This document shows positions 16,062-24,901 of a DNA stretch of 60,308 nucleotides, in pieces. The translations under genes and the position numbers were made by a program. Position 1 is the first letter of the stretch. Every line of letters starts with the position of its first letter. This DNA comes from Atopobiaceae bacterium (GTDB lineage: Bacteria > Actinomycetota > Coriobacteriia > Coriobacteriales > Atopobiaceae), in the NCBI GenBank assembly GCA_017459605.1, contig JAFUCQ010000014.1, forward strand, positions 1 to 60,308. Reading direction: 5' to 3'. The notes beneath the pieces were generated by a model. The model ran no database searches and was not told the DNA's origin. It saw nothing but the letters and a program-made list of their open reading frames with translations.

Positions 16062-17825
16062 ATGAAAAAACTGACAGGCTTTTTGCTTGCCGCGTTTGTG
16101 GTGCTCACGCTTGTCGCCTGCGGCGGCGCGGGTGGTACTGCAACTGATTCGAGCTCAACGGATACGAGCTCTGAAGCCAGCGCAAGTGCAAGCGCAAGCA
16201 GCTCTGCCGCAACGAGCGAGACCAGCGGCAGCGCCACCACCGCAGACGGTAAGTATATTGGCGTCATGCTGAGCACCAACGTCATGTCGCTTGATACTGA
16301 CCTCGCAACCGACGGCGACTCCTTCGAGGTTATCGCTGACTGCATCGACGGTCTCATGCAGATGGACGAGGAAGGCGCTGCCATTCCTGCTATCGCTGAG
16401 AGCTATGATCTTTCTGACGACGGTCTTACCTACACCTTCCACCTGCGCGATGCCAAGTGGAGCAACGGCGACCCCGTTACCGCTAATGACTTTGTCTTTG
16501 CATGGAGGCGCATCTGCAAGAACGCTGGTGAGTATGCCTACATGATGGACGAGATTGGCAACATCAAGGGCGCTGCTGCCATCGTTTCGGGCGACCAGTC
16601 CGACGAGACCACCCTTGGGGTTGAGGCAGTCGACGACAAGACCCTCAAGGTTGAGCTTGAGGTTCCTGTTTCCTTCTTCCCCTCACTTATGTACTTCCCC
16701 ACGTTCTATCCCATCAACGAGAAGTTCTACACCGAGCTTGAGGACGGCACCTACGGCACCAGCCCTGATACCTTCCTCTCCAACGGCGCTTTCTTGCTCG
16801 AGGACTACACCCCCGGTACAGCAAGCCTTGCTGTAACCAAGAATCCTGACTACTGGGATGCTGAGCGCGTGAAGCTCCCTGGTATCAGCTATCAGGTTGT
16901 AGGCTCTTCTGACAACGCTCTGACCGCCTTCAAGAATGGCACCCTTGATGTTGCCATGATTAGCGGCAACCAAGTTGCCAGCGCAGAGAGCGACTCTGAT
17001 CTTTCCAACAAGCTCAACGTGACGGGTGCTGGCTACATGTGGTACCTCACCTTCTCACAAACCGAGAACAACGCTCAGAACGGCATGCTTGCTAATGCCA
17101 ACCTGCGCCTTGCCATCTCCAACTCCATCGACCGTGAGGCTCTCGTTGACAACTACGTCATGGACGGCTCACTGGCTACCTTCACCGCAGTTCCGCCTCA
17201 GTTTGCTGCTAGTGCATCCACCGGCGAGGACTTCTCCGCAGATCAGAGCAAGTTCTCTGACTACATTGGCTACAACGTAGACAAGGCCAAGGAGTACTAT
17301 GAGACCGCCAAGAGCGAGCTGGGTACCGACTCCTTTACCTTCACCATGATTTATGGCAACAACGAGGGCGACGAGGTCGCTAAGGTTGCTCAGGCTATCA
17401 AGAGCCAAGTCGAGGAGAACCTCCCCGGCGTCACCCTGAACCTGCAGCCCATGACCAAGGCCGAGCGTCTCGACAAGATGCAAAACGACAACTATGACGT
17501 TGCTCTTACCCGTTGGGGGCCTGACTACGCTGACCCCATGACCTACCTTGGCATGTGGGTGACCAACAACTCCAACAACTACGGTTTCTGGAGCAACGAG
17601 GAGTACGACAAGATCATCGCTGACTGCGTCACCGGTGCTTACATCACCGATTACGATGCACGTTGGAGCGCCATGTATGACGCTGAGGAGCTTGTCCTCA
17701 AAGAGGCTGTCATCGCTCCGCTCTACACCAAGGCCAACGCCAACCTCATCTCTGAGGGTGTGGCAGGCATTGAGTTCCACCCGGTTGGACTCAACCGCGT
17801 ATACAAGAACGCTACGAACGGCTAG
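16062..17825 (+). CDS. oppA: Oligopeptide ABC transporter, substrate-binding lipoprotein
   Basis: This 587-residue SBP_bac_5 family lipoprotein captures peptides outside the membrane. The start at 16062 follows GGGAGG. The signal peptide ends in a lipobox, LVAC (Cys20), followed by a Ser/Ala/Thr-rich linker up to about residue 65. Family features include YTFHLRDAKWSNGDPVTANDF, AFKNGTLDVAMI, and DPMTYLGMW with NNSNNYGFWSNEEYD near the C-terminus. It heads the complete oppABCDF operon, separated from oppB by an attenuator-like hairpin that may favour excess binding protein. Confidence 0.93.
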   Translation: MKKLTGFLLAAFVVLTLVACGGAGGTATDSSSTDTSSEASASASASSSAATSETSGSATTADGKYIGVMLSTNVMSLDTDLATDGDSFEVIADCIDGLMQMDEEGAAIPAIAESYDLSDDGLTYTFHLRDAKWSNGDPVTANDFVFAWRRICKNAGEYAYMMDEIGNIKGAAAIVSGDQSDETTLGVEAVDDKTLKVELEVPVSFFPSLMYFPTFYPINEKFYTELEDGTYGTSPDTFLSNGAFLLEDYTPGTASLAVTKNPDYWDAERVKLPGISYQVVGSSDNALTAFKNGTLDVAMISGNQVASAESDSDLSNKLNVTGAGYMWYLTFSQTENNAQNGMLANANLRLAISNSIDREALVDNYVMDGSLATFTAVPPQFAASASTGEDFSADQSKFSDYIGYNVDKAKEYYETAKSELGTDSFTFTMIYGNNEGDEVAKVAQAIKSQVEENLPGVTLNLQPMTKAERLDKMQNDNYDVALTRWGPDYADPMTYLGMWVTNNSNNYGFWSNEEYDKIIADCVTGAYITDYDARWSAMYDAEELVLKEAVIAPLYTKANANLISEGVAGIEFHPVGLNRVYKNATNG

Positions 17826-17884
17826 GCAGGGTTGATGCCAGACGTTGACGTCGACTGACGTGCGACGATAGCGAGTTTGCAATC

Positions 17885-17920
17885 GGGCTCCGGAGTGGCC
17901 AAACGGCTGCTCCGAAGCCC
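17885..17920 (+). terminator. Attenuator-like hairpin between oppA and oppB
   Basis: GGGCTCCGGAG pairs with CTCCGAAGCCC (one mismatch) across a 14-nt loop and is followed by CATTTTAG. Partial termination or mRNA 3'-end protection here would raise oppA over the permease genes, a common arrangement in binding-protein operons. Confidence 0.7.
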
Positions 17921-17941
17921 CATTTTAGAAAGTGTAACTTT

Positions 17942-18892
17942 ATGACAAAGTACGTACTTAAACGTATTGCGATGGCGCTGGGTACCTTGCTGCTCATCAC
18001 CTTCTTGCTCTTTGTCTTGGTACGCATTATGCCGGGAAATCCCTTCCCCTCAGAGCGCATGAGTGCAGAGCAAATCGCAAATAAGCGTGCTGAGATGGGA
18101 CTTGATGACCCCATCCTCACCCAGGTCGTAAATTACATGAGCAAGGTTTTACGGGGTGACTTTGGAAAAGGAACCTCTCTGTATAACGGCGCTCCCATCA
18201 AGACCGTTCTCGGTCAGTGTATCTCTAATTCTTTCCGCATAGGCGGATTGGCAATTCTCATTGGAACTGCAGTTGGTTTGCTGCTTGGTATCACAGCAGC
18301 GCTCAATAAGGGAACGTTTATCGATGGATTTGCCACGGTGTTTTCTATCATTGGCGTATGCGTTCCCAGCTACATATTTCTCATCTTTTTGCAGTACTTT
18401 TTCTCGTACCGCATTCCGTTTTTCCCTTACTTCTTTGACAATTCGCGCTTCTTGTTCTCGTCGATTGTGCCGTCGCTATCGCTGTCGCTCTTTACGATGT
18501 CAACCATCGCACGCTTTACGCGAAACGAGATGGTTGAGGTCATGGACTCCGATTACGTACGTCTCGCTGAGAGCAAGGGCCTGCAGGGTGGCGCGCTCGT
18601 GCGCAAGCACGTGCTGAGAAACGCGCTTATCCCCATTGTGACGGTGCTCGCACCGCTCATCGTTGACTTGCTCACTGGTGCTTTGGTTGTCGAGAAAATC
18701 TATGGCATCAACGGCATTGGCAAGCTCATGGTCGATGCAATTGCAGGTGAAGGCGTTGACTATAACTACGTGCTTGCCTTGGGCATCCTGTATTCTGCCC
18801 TCTACATTGGCATCATGCTCGTGGTTGACATTCTCTACGGCGTTTTGGATCCGCGCATCCGCGTTGCCGCCAAGGAAGGAGGCGATGCGTAA
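17942..18892 (+). CDS. oppB: Oligopeptide ABC transporter permease OppB
   Basis: This 316-residue inner-membrane permease has about six membrane helices. It starts MTKYVLKRIAMALGTLLLITFLLF, typical of OppB/DppB, followed by an extracytoplasmic loop with MPGNPF and DPILTQ. The EAA-type loop contacting the ATPases is DYVRLAESKGLQGGALVRKH, followed by LRNALIPIVT. The stop overlaps the oppC start by one base, so subunits are made together. It forms the pore with OppC. Confidence 0.94.
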   Translation: MTKYVLKRIAMALGTLLLITFLLFVLVRIMPGNPFPSERMSAEQIANKRAEMGLDDPILTQVVNYMSKVLRGDFGKGTSLYNGAPIKTVLGQCISNSFRIGGLAILIGTAVGLLLGITAALNKGTFIDGFATVFSIIGVCVPSYIFLIFLQYFFSYRIPFFPYFFDNSRFLFSSIVPSLSLSLFTMSTIARFTRNEMVEVMDSDYVRLAESKGLQGGALVRKHVLRNALIPIVTVLAPLIVDLLTGALVVEKIYGINGIGKLMVDAIAGEGVDYNYVLALGILYSALYIGIMLVVDILYGVLDPRIRVAAKEGGDA

Positions 18893-19938
18893 TGGCTGAT
18901 ACCACGACACCAATTGCTGCTCAGGTGGCACTTCGGACTGATAGCTACACGCCAACGCCAGCCGACTTCGAGTTTCTCACCAATCGTGACATCACGATGG
19001 ACCAAAACTTCGCCTCCCAGAGTTACTGGAAAGGCGTGGCCATTCACTTTTTCAAGAACAAGCGAGCCGTGGTTGGCTTGGTGATTGTTGCGGTCATCAT
19101 TTTGCTTGCCATTTTTGGCCCGCTGTTGAGCTCCTATGGCTACACCGAAATTGTGTCTGCCACAGGGGCAGACGGCAAGCAAGTGGTAGCCCGAGGCATT
19201 GCTCCTCAGCTTCCCTTTGGTCAGCTCGCAGGCGTAGACCACGGCGACCTCTTTGCCGACAAAAGCTTCCTGTTTGGCACCGATGACCTCGGGCGTGACC
19301 TCTGGACGCGTACATGGCAGGGCGCTCGCATCTCGCTCATCATCGCTTTTGTCACCATTTTTATCGACATGATTATTGGCATGAGCTACGGACTTATCTC
19401 TGGCTACTTTGGCGGTGCAGTTGACAACATCATGCAGCGTATCGTCGAGATTGCCAACTCCATTCCTCGACTGGTTATTGTGTCGGTGCTGGCCATTTTC
19501 ATGCCCAAGGGCATGGGCTTGGTTATTGTGGCGTTGTTGCTCACCGAGTGGATTGGCATGAGCAAGATTGCCCGTGCAGAGATGCTCAAGCTGAAAGAAC
19601 AAGAGTACGTCCTTGCGAGTCGCACCTTGGGAGCGGGAAGCTTTCACATTATCTTTAAGCAGATTCTGCCCAACACCATTGGCCCCATCATCACGCAGAT
19701 GATGTTCTCAATTCCAACCGCTATCTTTACCGAGGCGTTTCTGAGCTTCGTGGGCGTTGGTATTGTCTTGCCCGACTGCTCGATTGGCTCGCTTATCGAG
19801 GCAGGCTTTAACAACATCACAACGCTTCCGTACCAAATCTTGCCACCCATCATTGTGTTGGCACTCCAGATGCTTGGCTTTAACTTTATTGGCGACGGCT
19901 TCCGTGAAGCTCTCGCACCAAAACTCGAGGATATGTAA
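18892..19938 (+). CDS. oppC: Oligopeptide ABC transporter permease OppC
   Basis: This 348-residue permease partners OppB. It has a cytoplasmic N-terminus of about 55 residues and then a first helix (VVGLVIVAVIILLAIFGPLL). The loop GTDDLGRDLWTRTWQGARISL is characteristic of OppC/DppC. The EAA loop is EYVLASRTLGAGSFHIIFKQ, followed by ILPNTIGPI. Five more helices follow. Gene order and one-base overlap with oppB support a single complex. Confidence 0.94.
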   Translation: MADTTTPIAAQVALRTDSYTPTPADFEFLTNRDITMDQNFASQSYWKGVAIHFFKNKRAVVGLVIVAVIILLAIFGPLLSSYGYTEIVSATGADGKQVVARGIAPQLPFGQLAGVDHGDLFADKSFLFGTDDLGRDLWTRTWQGARISLIIAFVTIFIDMIIGMSYGLISGYFGGAVDNIMQRIVEIANSIPRLVIVSVLAIFMPKGMGLVIVALLLTEWIGMSKIARAEMLKLKEQEYVLASRTLGAGSFHIIFKQILPNTIGPIITQMMFSIPTAIFTEAFLSFVGVGIVLPDCSIGSLIEAGFNNITTLPYQILPPIIVLALQMLGFNFIGDGFREALAPKLEDM

Positions 19939-19949
19939 GGAGGTTGCGC

Positions 19950-21035
19950 ATGGAGATGAATGAGAAAGCGATTCTCGAGGTTCGCGACCTTGACATATCG
20001 TTCAAGACAAACGCTGGCGTTATTCACGCCATTCGTGGTGTGAATCTCGACCTGCAAAAAGGCGAGACGGTGGCTATCGTAGGCGAGAGTGGCTCAGGCA
20101 AATCCGTTACCGTGAAGGCTGCCGTGGGCCTGCTCGATGCAAATGCAACGGTCAATGCGGGACAGATTCTGTACCGCTACAAAGATGACAATGGCAACGA
20201 GGAGGTCGTTGACCTGCTCACCATGTCCAAGCGAGAGCTCCGCAAAAAAATTAATGGTCGTCGTATCGCCATGGTTTTCCAAGACCCCATGACAAGTCTT
20301 GATCCCACCATGACGATAGGCAAGCAGGTGATGGAAGGAATCTTGCTGCACAAAAAGCAGGACAAGAACGCCGCCTACGCCCGTGCGCTTGAACTGCTCG
20401 AGCTGGTTGGTATCACCGATGCCGAGAAGCGCATGAAAAACTATCCTCACCAGCTCTCGGGAGGCATGCGTCAGCGTGTGGTTATTGCTATGGCGCTTGC
20501 GTCTGACCCCGACATTCTCATCTGCGACGAGCCAACTACGGCGCTTGACGTGACTATTCAGGCGCGCATCTTGGAGCTCATCAAGGATGTTCAGGAGCGC
20601 TTGGGCTTGTCGGTTATCTACATCACGCACGACTTGGGCGTTGTGGCAAAGGTTGCCGACTACGTAAACGTTATGTATGCGGGCAGAATCGTTGAGGTTG
20701 CAAACGTCAACGAGATTTTCTACGAGCCGCGCCACCCCTACACATGGGGCTTGCTCGCTGCCATGCCCGATCTTGAGCTCGATGACGACCGCCTGAACTC
20801 AATCCCGGGCAGTCCTCCCAATCTGCTCCATGAGCCTGAAGGCGATGCCTTTGCTCCTAGAAATGCTTACGCGATGGCGATTGATGAAAAAATGGCGCCT
20901 CCTATGTTCAAGCTGAGCGACACGCACTTTGTTGCTTCTTGGCTTGCACACCCCGATGCTCCACAGATTGAGCTGCCCGATGAGCTCAAGGCTCGCATCG
21001 AGCGCTCTCGAAAGGAGGCGCAGAGCTACGCATGA
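19950..21035 (+). CDS. oppD: Oligopeptide ABC transporter ATPase OppD
   Basis: This 361-residue cytoplasmic ATPase energises uptake. Walker A is GESGSGKS, the Q-loop FQDPMTSLDPTMTIG, the signature LSGGMRQR and Walker B ILICDEPTTALDVT, with the H-loop in YITHDLGVV. The C-terminal extension includes RHPYTWGLLAAMPDL and SIPGSPPNLL, typical of OppD/DppD; the usual Cys cluster that can hold an iron-sulfur site is not seen. The ATG at 19950 has AAGGAGG upstream, better than TTG at 19944. It overlaps oppF by four bases. Confidence 0.95.
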   Translation: MEMNEKAILEVRDLDISFKTNAGVIHAIRGVNLDLQKGETVAIVGESGSGKSVTVKAAVGLLDANATVNAGQILYRYKDDNGNEEVVDLLTMSKRELRKKINGRRIAMVFQDPMTSLDPTMTIGKQVMEGILLHKKQDKNAAYARALELLELVGITDAEKRMKNYPHQLSGGMRQRVVIAMALASDPDILICDEPTTALDVTIQARILELIKDVQERLGLSVIYITHDLGVVAKVADYVNVMYAGRIVEVANVNEIFYEPRHPYTWGLLAAMPDLELDDDRLNSIPGSPPNLLHEPEGDAFAPRNAYAMAIDEKMAPPMFKLSDTHFVASWLAHPDAPQIELPDELKARIERSRKEAQSYA

Positions 21036-22012
21036 GTGACGTTATGACAGAGACGCGTGAGCAAGCGACCGCTCAGCAAGCGACACGCGCAGACAACACG
21101 CAAGCGATTCTTAAGGTCACCGACCTCAAACAGCACTTTCCAATTTCTCGAAACTTTACGGTAAAAGCGGTCAATGGTGTCTCATTTGAGATTTATCCCG
21201 GCGAGACCTATGGTCTGGTAGGAGAGAGTGGCTCGGGAAAAACCACCATTGGTCGAAGCATCATTCGGCTGCATACACCTACCGAGGGCAGCATCCTCTT
21301 CCAAGACAAAGAGATTGCCGGATCGCTTGACCACGAGACGAAGCAGATGCTCAGGCGAGACATGCAGATGATTTTCCAAGATCCCATGTCGAGCTTGAAT
21401 CCGCGAAAAAAGGTGGGCGACATTATCGGCGAGGGCCTTGACATTCACAAGCGATACAGCAGCTCTCAAGAGCGTAGTGACGCTGTTGCCGACATGCTCA
21501 AGAAGGTGGGTTTGTCACCAACGCATGCCGAGCGCTATCCGCACCAGTTCTCGGGAGGTCAGCGCCAGCGTGTAGGAATTGCCCGTGCGCTGATTATGAA
21601 TCCCAAGCTCATCATTGCAGACGAATGTATCTCTGCGTTGGATGTGTCTATTCAGGCTCAGGTAGTGAACTTGATGAAGGACATCCAAGACGAGATTGGC
21701 TGTGCCTACCTGTTTATTGCGCACGACCTCAGTATGGTCAAGTACATTTCTGACCGTATTGGAGTTTTGCACCTTGGCTATATGGTTGAGACCGGTACCA
21801 CCGATGAGATTTTCTCGAACCCGGTTCATCCCTATACCAAGAGTTTGTTGTCTGCGGTTCCGCATCCTAATCCCGAGGTCGAGAAGAAGCGCCACTCGGT
21901 TCCGTATGACAAGGATGCTGAGGGCGTGGATTACTCAGTTGGCACTATCCACCAGCTGGAGGGCACGCACAGCGTGCTTGCAACTGACGAGGAATTTTCC
22001 CGCTGGACTTAG
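21032..22012 (+). CDS. oppF: Oligopeptide ABC transporter ATPase OppF
   Basis: This 326-residue ATPase pairs with OppD. Walker A is GESGSGKTT, the Q-loop FQDPMSSLNPRKKVG, the signature FSGGQRQR, and Walker B LIIADECISALDVS, where the common Pro after the catalytic Glu is Cys. The H-loop is FIAHDLSMV, and the C-terminal motif HPYTKSLLSAVPHPNP is typical of OppF. About 25 N-terminal residues rich in Ala/Gln/Thr precede the domain. It is the last gene of the operon, followed by a long terminator hairpin. Confidence 0.95.
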   Translation: MSDVMTETREQATAQQATRADNTQAILKVTDLKQHFPISRNFTVKAVNGVSFEIYPGETYGLVGESGSGKTTIGRSIIRLHTPTEGSILFQDKEIAGSLDHETKQMLRRDMQMIFQDPMSSLNPRKKVGDIIGEGLDIHKRYSSSQERSDAVADMLKKVGLSPTHAERYPHQFSGGQRQRVGIARALIMNPKLIIADECISALDVSIQAQVVNLMKDIQDEIGCAYLFIAHDLSMVKYISDRIGVLHLGYMVETGTTDEIFSNPVHPYTKSLLSAVPHPNPEVEKKRHSVPYDKDAEGVDYSVGTIHQLEGTHSVLATDEEFSRWT

Positions 22013-22054
22013 TACACGAAGGGACGTGTGCACTGAGGGACGTTACACAGAAAG

Positions 22055-22126
22055 ACGGGGGTTTGTGTAAGTCGACAAGCAATCCGCAGTAAAGCGAGGA
22101 CGCTTGACGACTACACAAACCCCCGT
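22055..22126. terminator. Long hairpin terminator after oppF
   Basis: ACGGGGGTTTGTGTA pairs perfectly with TACACAAACCCCCGT, and the stem continues with a few mismatches to about 25 bp around a loop of about 20 nt. It lies between convergent oppF and the minus-strand monooxygenase-like gene and could stop both transcripts. Confidence 0.75.
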
Positions 22127-22184
22127 TTGCTTGATATCGCCCCTGCGCTAGGCGTAGCGCCAAGTAAACCGACTGTGAGAACGC

Positions 22185-22466
22185 TTAGACCTCTTCAAAG
22201 AGTTCAACTTTTTCTTCAACGAGGCATTCACCAAACTGGGGGAGTAACGTGGTGAAGTGTTCGCTGGCATTGTGGCTGTCAAGTGCCTCTCGGTCGCGCC
22301 AAATCTCAAGCATGGCATAGACGTTTTGCTCATTGAGGCAACGATTAAACGAATACTCCACGTTGCCTGCTTCTGCGCGTGACTTCTCAACAAGTTCGAG
22401 CGCAATCTTGGTGGCCTTATCCACAAGGTCTTCTTTTACAACGAAGCGTGCAACAATCTTAATCAT
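22185..22466 (-). CDS. Antibiotic biosynthesis monooxygenase (ABM/YgiN-like) domain protein
   Basis: This is a 93-residue dimeric ferredoxin-like-fold protein. The start at 22466 has AAAGGGG upstream; the frame continues further upstream without a ribosome site and is rejected. Family pattern: IKIVARFVVKEDLVDKA at the N-terminus, AGNVEYSFNRCLNE in the middle, then YAMLEIWRDREALDSHNAS with EHF. Such proteins act on quinones, haem or unknown small electrophiles; the substrate here cannot be told. It lies 157 bp downstream of deoC on the same strand. Confidence 0.8.
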   Translation of the reverse strand: MIKIVARFVVKEDLVDKATKIALELVEKSRAEAGNVEYSFNRCLNEQNVYAMLEIWRDREALDSHNASEHFTTLLPQFGECLVEEKVELFEEV

Positions 22467-22623
22467 GGGCGCCCCTTTCAACGATTCCCTACCCATAAAA
22501 AGAGGATACCATGTAAGCGTGTCATGAGCCGTATCGTAGGGTCGTGTGGAGCTCAGACACATACGGCCTTGGCAAATCAAGCGTGCAACATAATCCTGCA
22601 GATTCTGCTGCCCTGAACCCACG

Positions 22624-23334
22624 TTATAGCTCGAGCGCACTCGAGCTATCTGCAGCCATGCGGCGCGACAGCTCTTCGATGATGGGAATTCCCGCACTGC
22701 AACCAATACGAGTAGCACCGAGCGTGACATAGGCAAGGAAATCGTCAGCTGTTCGGATACCTCCAGCAGCTTTAACCTGCACATCGTCTGGGATGTTGCG
22801 ACACATGAGCTCAACATCGGCAAGGGTTGCTCCGCCAGTACCAAAGCCCGTGGATGTCTTGACAAAGTCAGGTTTGACCTCACTCGCAATCTCGCACAGC
22901 TTGAGCTTCTCATCGTCGGTGAGATAGCAGTTCTCAAAGATGACTTTTACTGCGGCACCGTGTTCATGACAGACATCGGCAAGAGCAGCCATTTCATTGC
23001 GAAGCTGATCCCACGCGCCGTCTTTGATGAGGGTAAGGTTGTTGACGTAGTCAATTTCGGTAGCGCCGTGGGCGAGCGCCCGACGAGCGGCGTCGGTTTT
23101 TTCCTCACGATAGTCCTGTCCTAAAGGAAAAGAAATGCACGCAGAGATGCCGACACCACTTCCATCAAGGAGCGTTGCTGCAGCAAGAACCTGCGCGGGA
23201 TTGATTGCGACTGTTTTGAATTGGTGGTCGATAGCCTCACGACAAAGTCTTTCTATATCAGCTCCTGATGCAAAGGCATGCAAGTTTGTGTGGTCGATAA
23301 GCTGGCAAAACTCGGGTAGGGTGAGACGAGCCAT
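22624..23334 (-). CDS. deoC: Deoxyribose-phosphate aldolase
   Basis: The enzyme cleaves 2-deoxyribose 5-phosphate to glyceraldehyde 3-phosphate and acetaldehyde in deoxynucleoside catabolism. The 236-residue TIM barrel shows the N-terminal LIDHTNLHAFA, EIDYVNN, the Schiff-base lysine in PDFVKTSTGFG, and the second lysine in VKAAGGIRT. The start at 23334 follows AAAGGA; a 29-residue upstream extension in frame is unlikely. No other deo gene is adjacent. Confidence 0.95.
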   Translation of the reverse strand: MARLTLPEFCQLIDHTNLHAFASGADIERLCREAIDHQFKTVAINPAQVLAAATLLDGSGVGISACISFPLGQDYREEKTDAARRALAHGATEIDYVNNLTLIKDGAWDQLRNEMAALADVCHEHGAAVKVIFENCYLTDDEKLKLCEIASEVKPDFVKTSTGFGTGGATLADVELMCRNIPDDVQVKAAGGIRTADDFLAYVTLGATRIGCSAGIPIIEELSRRMAADSSSALEL

Positions 23335-23475
23335 GGGAGTCCTTTCGTCAGGAGTTGCATCGAGTTCTCTTGGAAGCTTAGTATACGCTGCTTTGCTTTC
23401 CTGCGTGAGGTGGTTGCTCATTCCTGCATTAACGCCTGCATTACGTTCGTGTGACCTCAGGCTTTTTGAGGACTG

Positions 23476-23500
23476 TTGAGAGTCTGAGCCACGTTACAAT
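23476..23500 (+). promoter_or_regulatory. Candidate -10 region for the leaderless small ORF and paaK
   Basis: TACAAT at 23495-23500 is a strong -10 box. The upstream -35 is weak (CTGTTG at about 23473-23478, 16 bp away). Transcription would start seven or eight bases on, almost exactly at the ATG at 23509. Confidence 0.45.
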
Positions 23501-23508
23501 TACTTGCT

Positions 23509-23604
23509 ATGAGCTTCGACGTGAAGCTTGAGTTTGGACGCTATCGGCACTTTGTTCAAACAGACAAGAGCTTGGCCCCACAGATGAAAGGGCATCTACG
23601 ATGA
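23509..23604 (+). CDS. Putative 31-aa leader ORF coupled to paaK
   Basis: This short frame reads MSFDVKLEFGRYRHFVQTDK and on to GHLR, with its stop overlapping the paaK start (ATGA). It has no ribosome-binding site, but a good -10 box ends eight bases before its ATG, consistent with a leaderless message of the kind common in Actinobacteria. The paaK ribosome site (AAAGGG) lies inside its last codons, so translation of the small ORF could open or load paaK. No family is recognised; it could be a regulatory leader peptide or a chance frame. Confidence 0.4.
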   Translation: MSFDVKLEFGRYRHFVQTDKSLAPQMKGHLR

Positions 23605-24899
23605 GTGAGACACAGGACGTTTTAACGCTACCGCACGAGCAAATCCAAGAGATTCAGCTTGAAGGTGTCAAGCAAACGCTAATCCGTTGCTACGAGAATG
23701 TTGCGTTTTACAAGCAGCTTTTTGATGAGGCTGGCTTTAATCCCTATGAGCTCACATCGCTCGATGACCTTGCGCAAGCGCCATTTACCACCAAGCAAGA
23801 CTTACGAGACAACTACCCTTACGGTCTGTTTGCCGTGCCTATGGAAGACATTCGCGAGTTGCACATGTCGAGCGGCACAACAGGTGTGGCAACCGTCGGT
23901 GGCTACACCGAGCGTGACCTTGAGATTTGGGGCGATTGCTTTGCTCGCGGCATCCGTTATGCAGATGGTGGAGCCGATGATGTGTGTCACGTGTGCTATG
24001 GATATGGCCTGTTTACCGGCGGTCTTGGTGCTCACTACGGTGGCATCGCTGCAGGATGCACGACCATTCCCATGAGTGCAGGAAACACCGAGCGCCAGAT
24101 TCGTGTGTTGCGAGAAATGGGTTCGACCATTCTCTGTTGTACCCCGAGTTATGCCATGCACATCGCAGATACGGCGATTGCAATGGGGCTCGATCCTGCC
24201 AAAGACTTTACGCTTCGAGCAGGAATCCACGGAGCCGAGGCCTTCTCGGATAATTTCCGAGCAGAGCTCGAACGTAAGCTCAACTACAAGGTGCTCGATG
24301 TGTACGGTCTCACTGAGACGATGGGGCCGGGTGTTGCTATAGAGTGTTGGGAGCAAAACGGACTGCATGTTGCAGAAGATCACTTCTTTGTAGAGATTAT
24401 CGACCCCGATACGGGCGAGCGTTTGCCTGATGGCGAGTGGGGAGAGCTTGTTATCACCACGGTTGACCGAGAAGCAACACCGGTGGTTCGCTACCGCACC
24501 CGCGACATTACGCGCATTATTCCGGGTGAGTGTGCGTGTGGGCGTACACACAAGCGCATTGATCGCCTCCACGGACGCACGGACGACATGCTGATCATCC
24601 GTGGCGTCAATGTGTTCCCCAGCCAGATTGAAGACGTGATGAAGACCTTCCCCGAGGTCTCGTCGTGGTATCAGGTTGAGCTGACGCGCAAAGACCACCT
24701 TGATATGGTTACGCTCAAGGTCGAGCCAGATCCCAGCTTTAGCTTTGACGAGGTACGTGCGGTCGAGAAGCTTCAAAGCGCGATTTCTGGCAGGCTCAAG
24801 TCGGCACTATCTGTGGGAATCCGTGTGCGTATCGTGGCACCAAACTCGATTCCTCGAAGTGAGGGCAAGGCAAAACGCGTTGTTGACCTGCGCGGATAA
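23601..24899 (+). CDS. paaK: Phenylacetate-CoA ligase family protein
   Basis: This 432-residue member of the AMP-forming acyl-CoA ligase superfamily activates an aryl or other carboxylate with ATP and CoA. Visible motifs are HMSSGTTGVATVGGYTERD (nucleotide loop), DVYGLTETMGPGV, VVRYRTRDI, and the C-terminal hinge RLHGRTDDMLIIRGVNVFPS. Length is normal for PaaK. Anaerobes often use such enzymes to handle arylacetates made from aromatic amino acids; no indolepyruvate oxidoreductase or aerobic paa genes are adjacent, so the real substrate is open. Confidence 0.9.
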   Translation: MSETQDVLTLPHEQIQEIQLEGVKQTLIRCYENVAFYKQLFDEAGFNPYELTSLDDLAQAPFTTKQDLRDNYPYGLFAVPMEDIRELHMSSGTTGVATVGGYTERDLEIWGDCFARGIRYADGGADDVCHVCYGYGLFTGGLGAHYGGIAAGCTTIPMSAGNTERQIRVLREMGSTILCCTPSYAMHIADTAIAMGLDPAKDFTLRAGIHGAEAFSDNFRAELERKLNYKVLDVYGLTETMGPGVAIECWEQNGLHVAEDHFFVEIIDPDTGERLPDGEWGELVITTVDREATPVVRYRTRDITRIIPGECACGRTHKRIDRLHGRTDDMLIIRGVNVFPSQIEDVMKTFPEVSSWYQVELTRKDHLDMVTLKVEPDPSFSFDEVRAVEKLQSAISGRLKSALSVGIRVRIVAPNSIPRSEGKAKRVVDLRG

Positions 24900-24901
24900 G
24901 C

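Noticed and set aside
22467-22937. N-terminal extension of the monooxygenase-like protein
   Set aside because: The extension runs antisense-free into deoC and has no ribosome site; the ATG at 22466 has one and gives the normal family length.
23802-24776. 324-codon minus-strand frame
   Set aside because: Shadow of paaK, whose frame carries all the AMP-forming ligase motifs.
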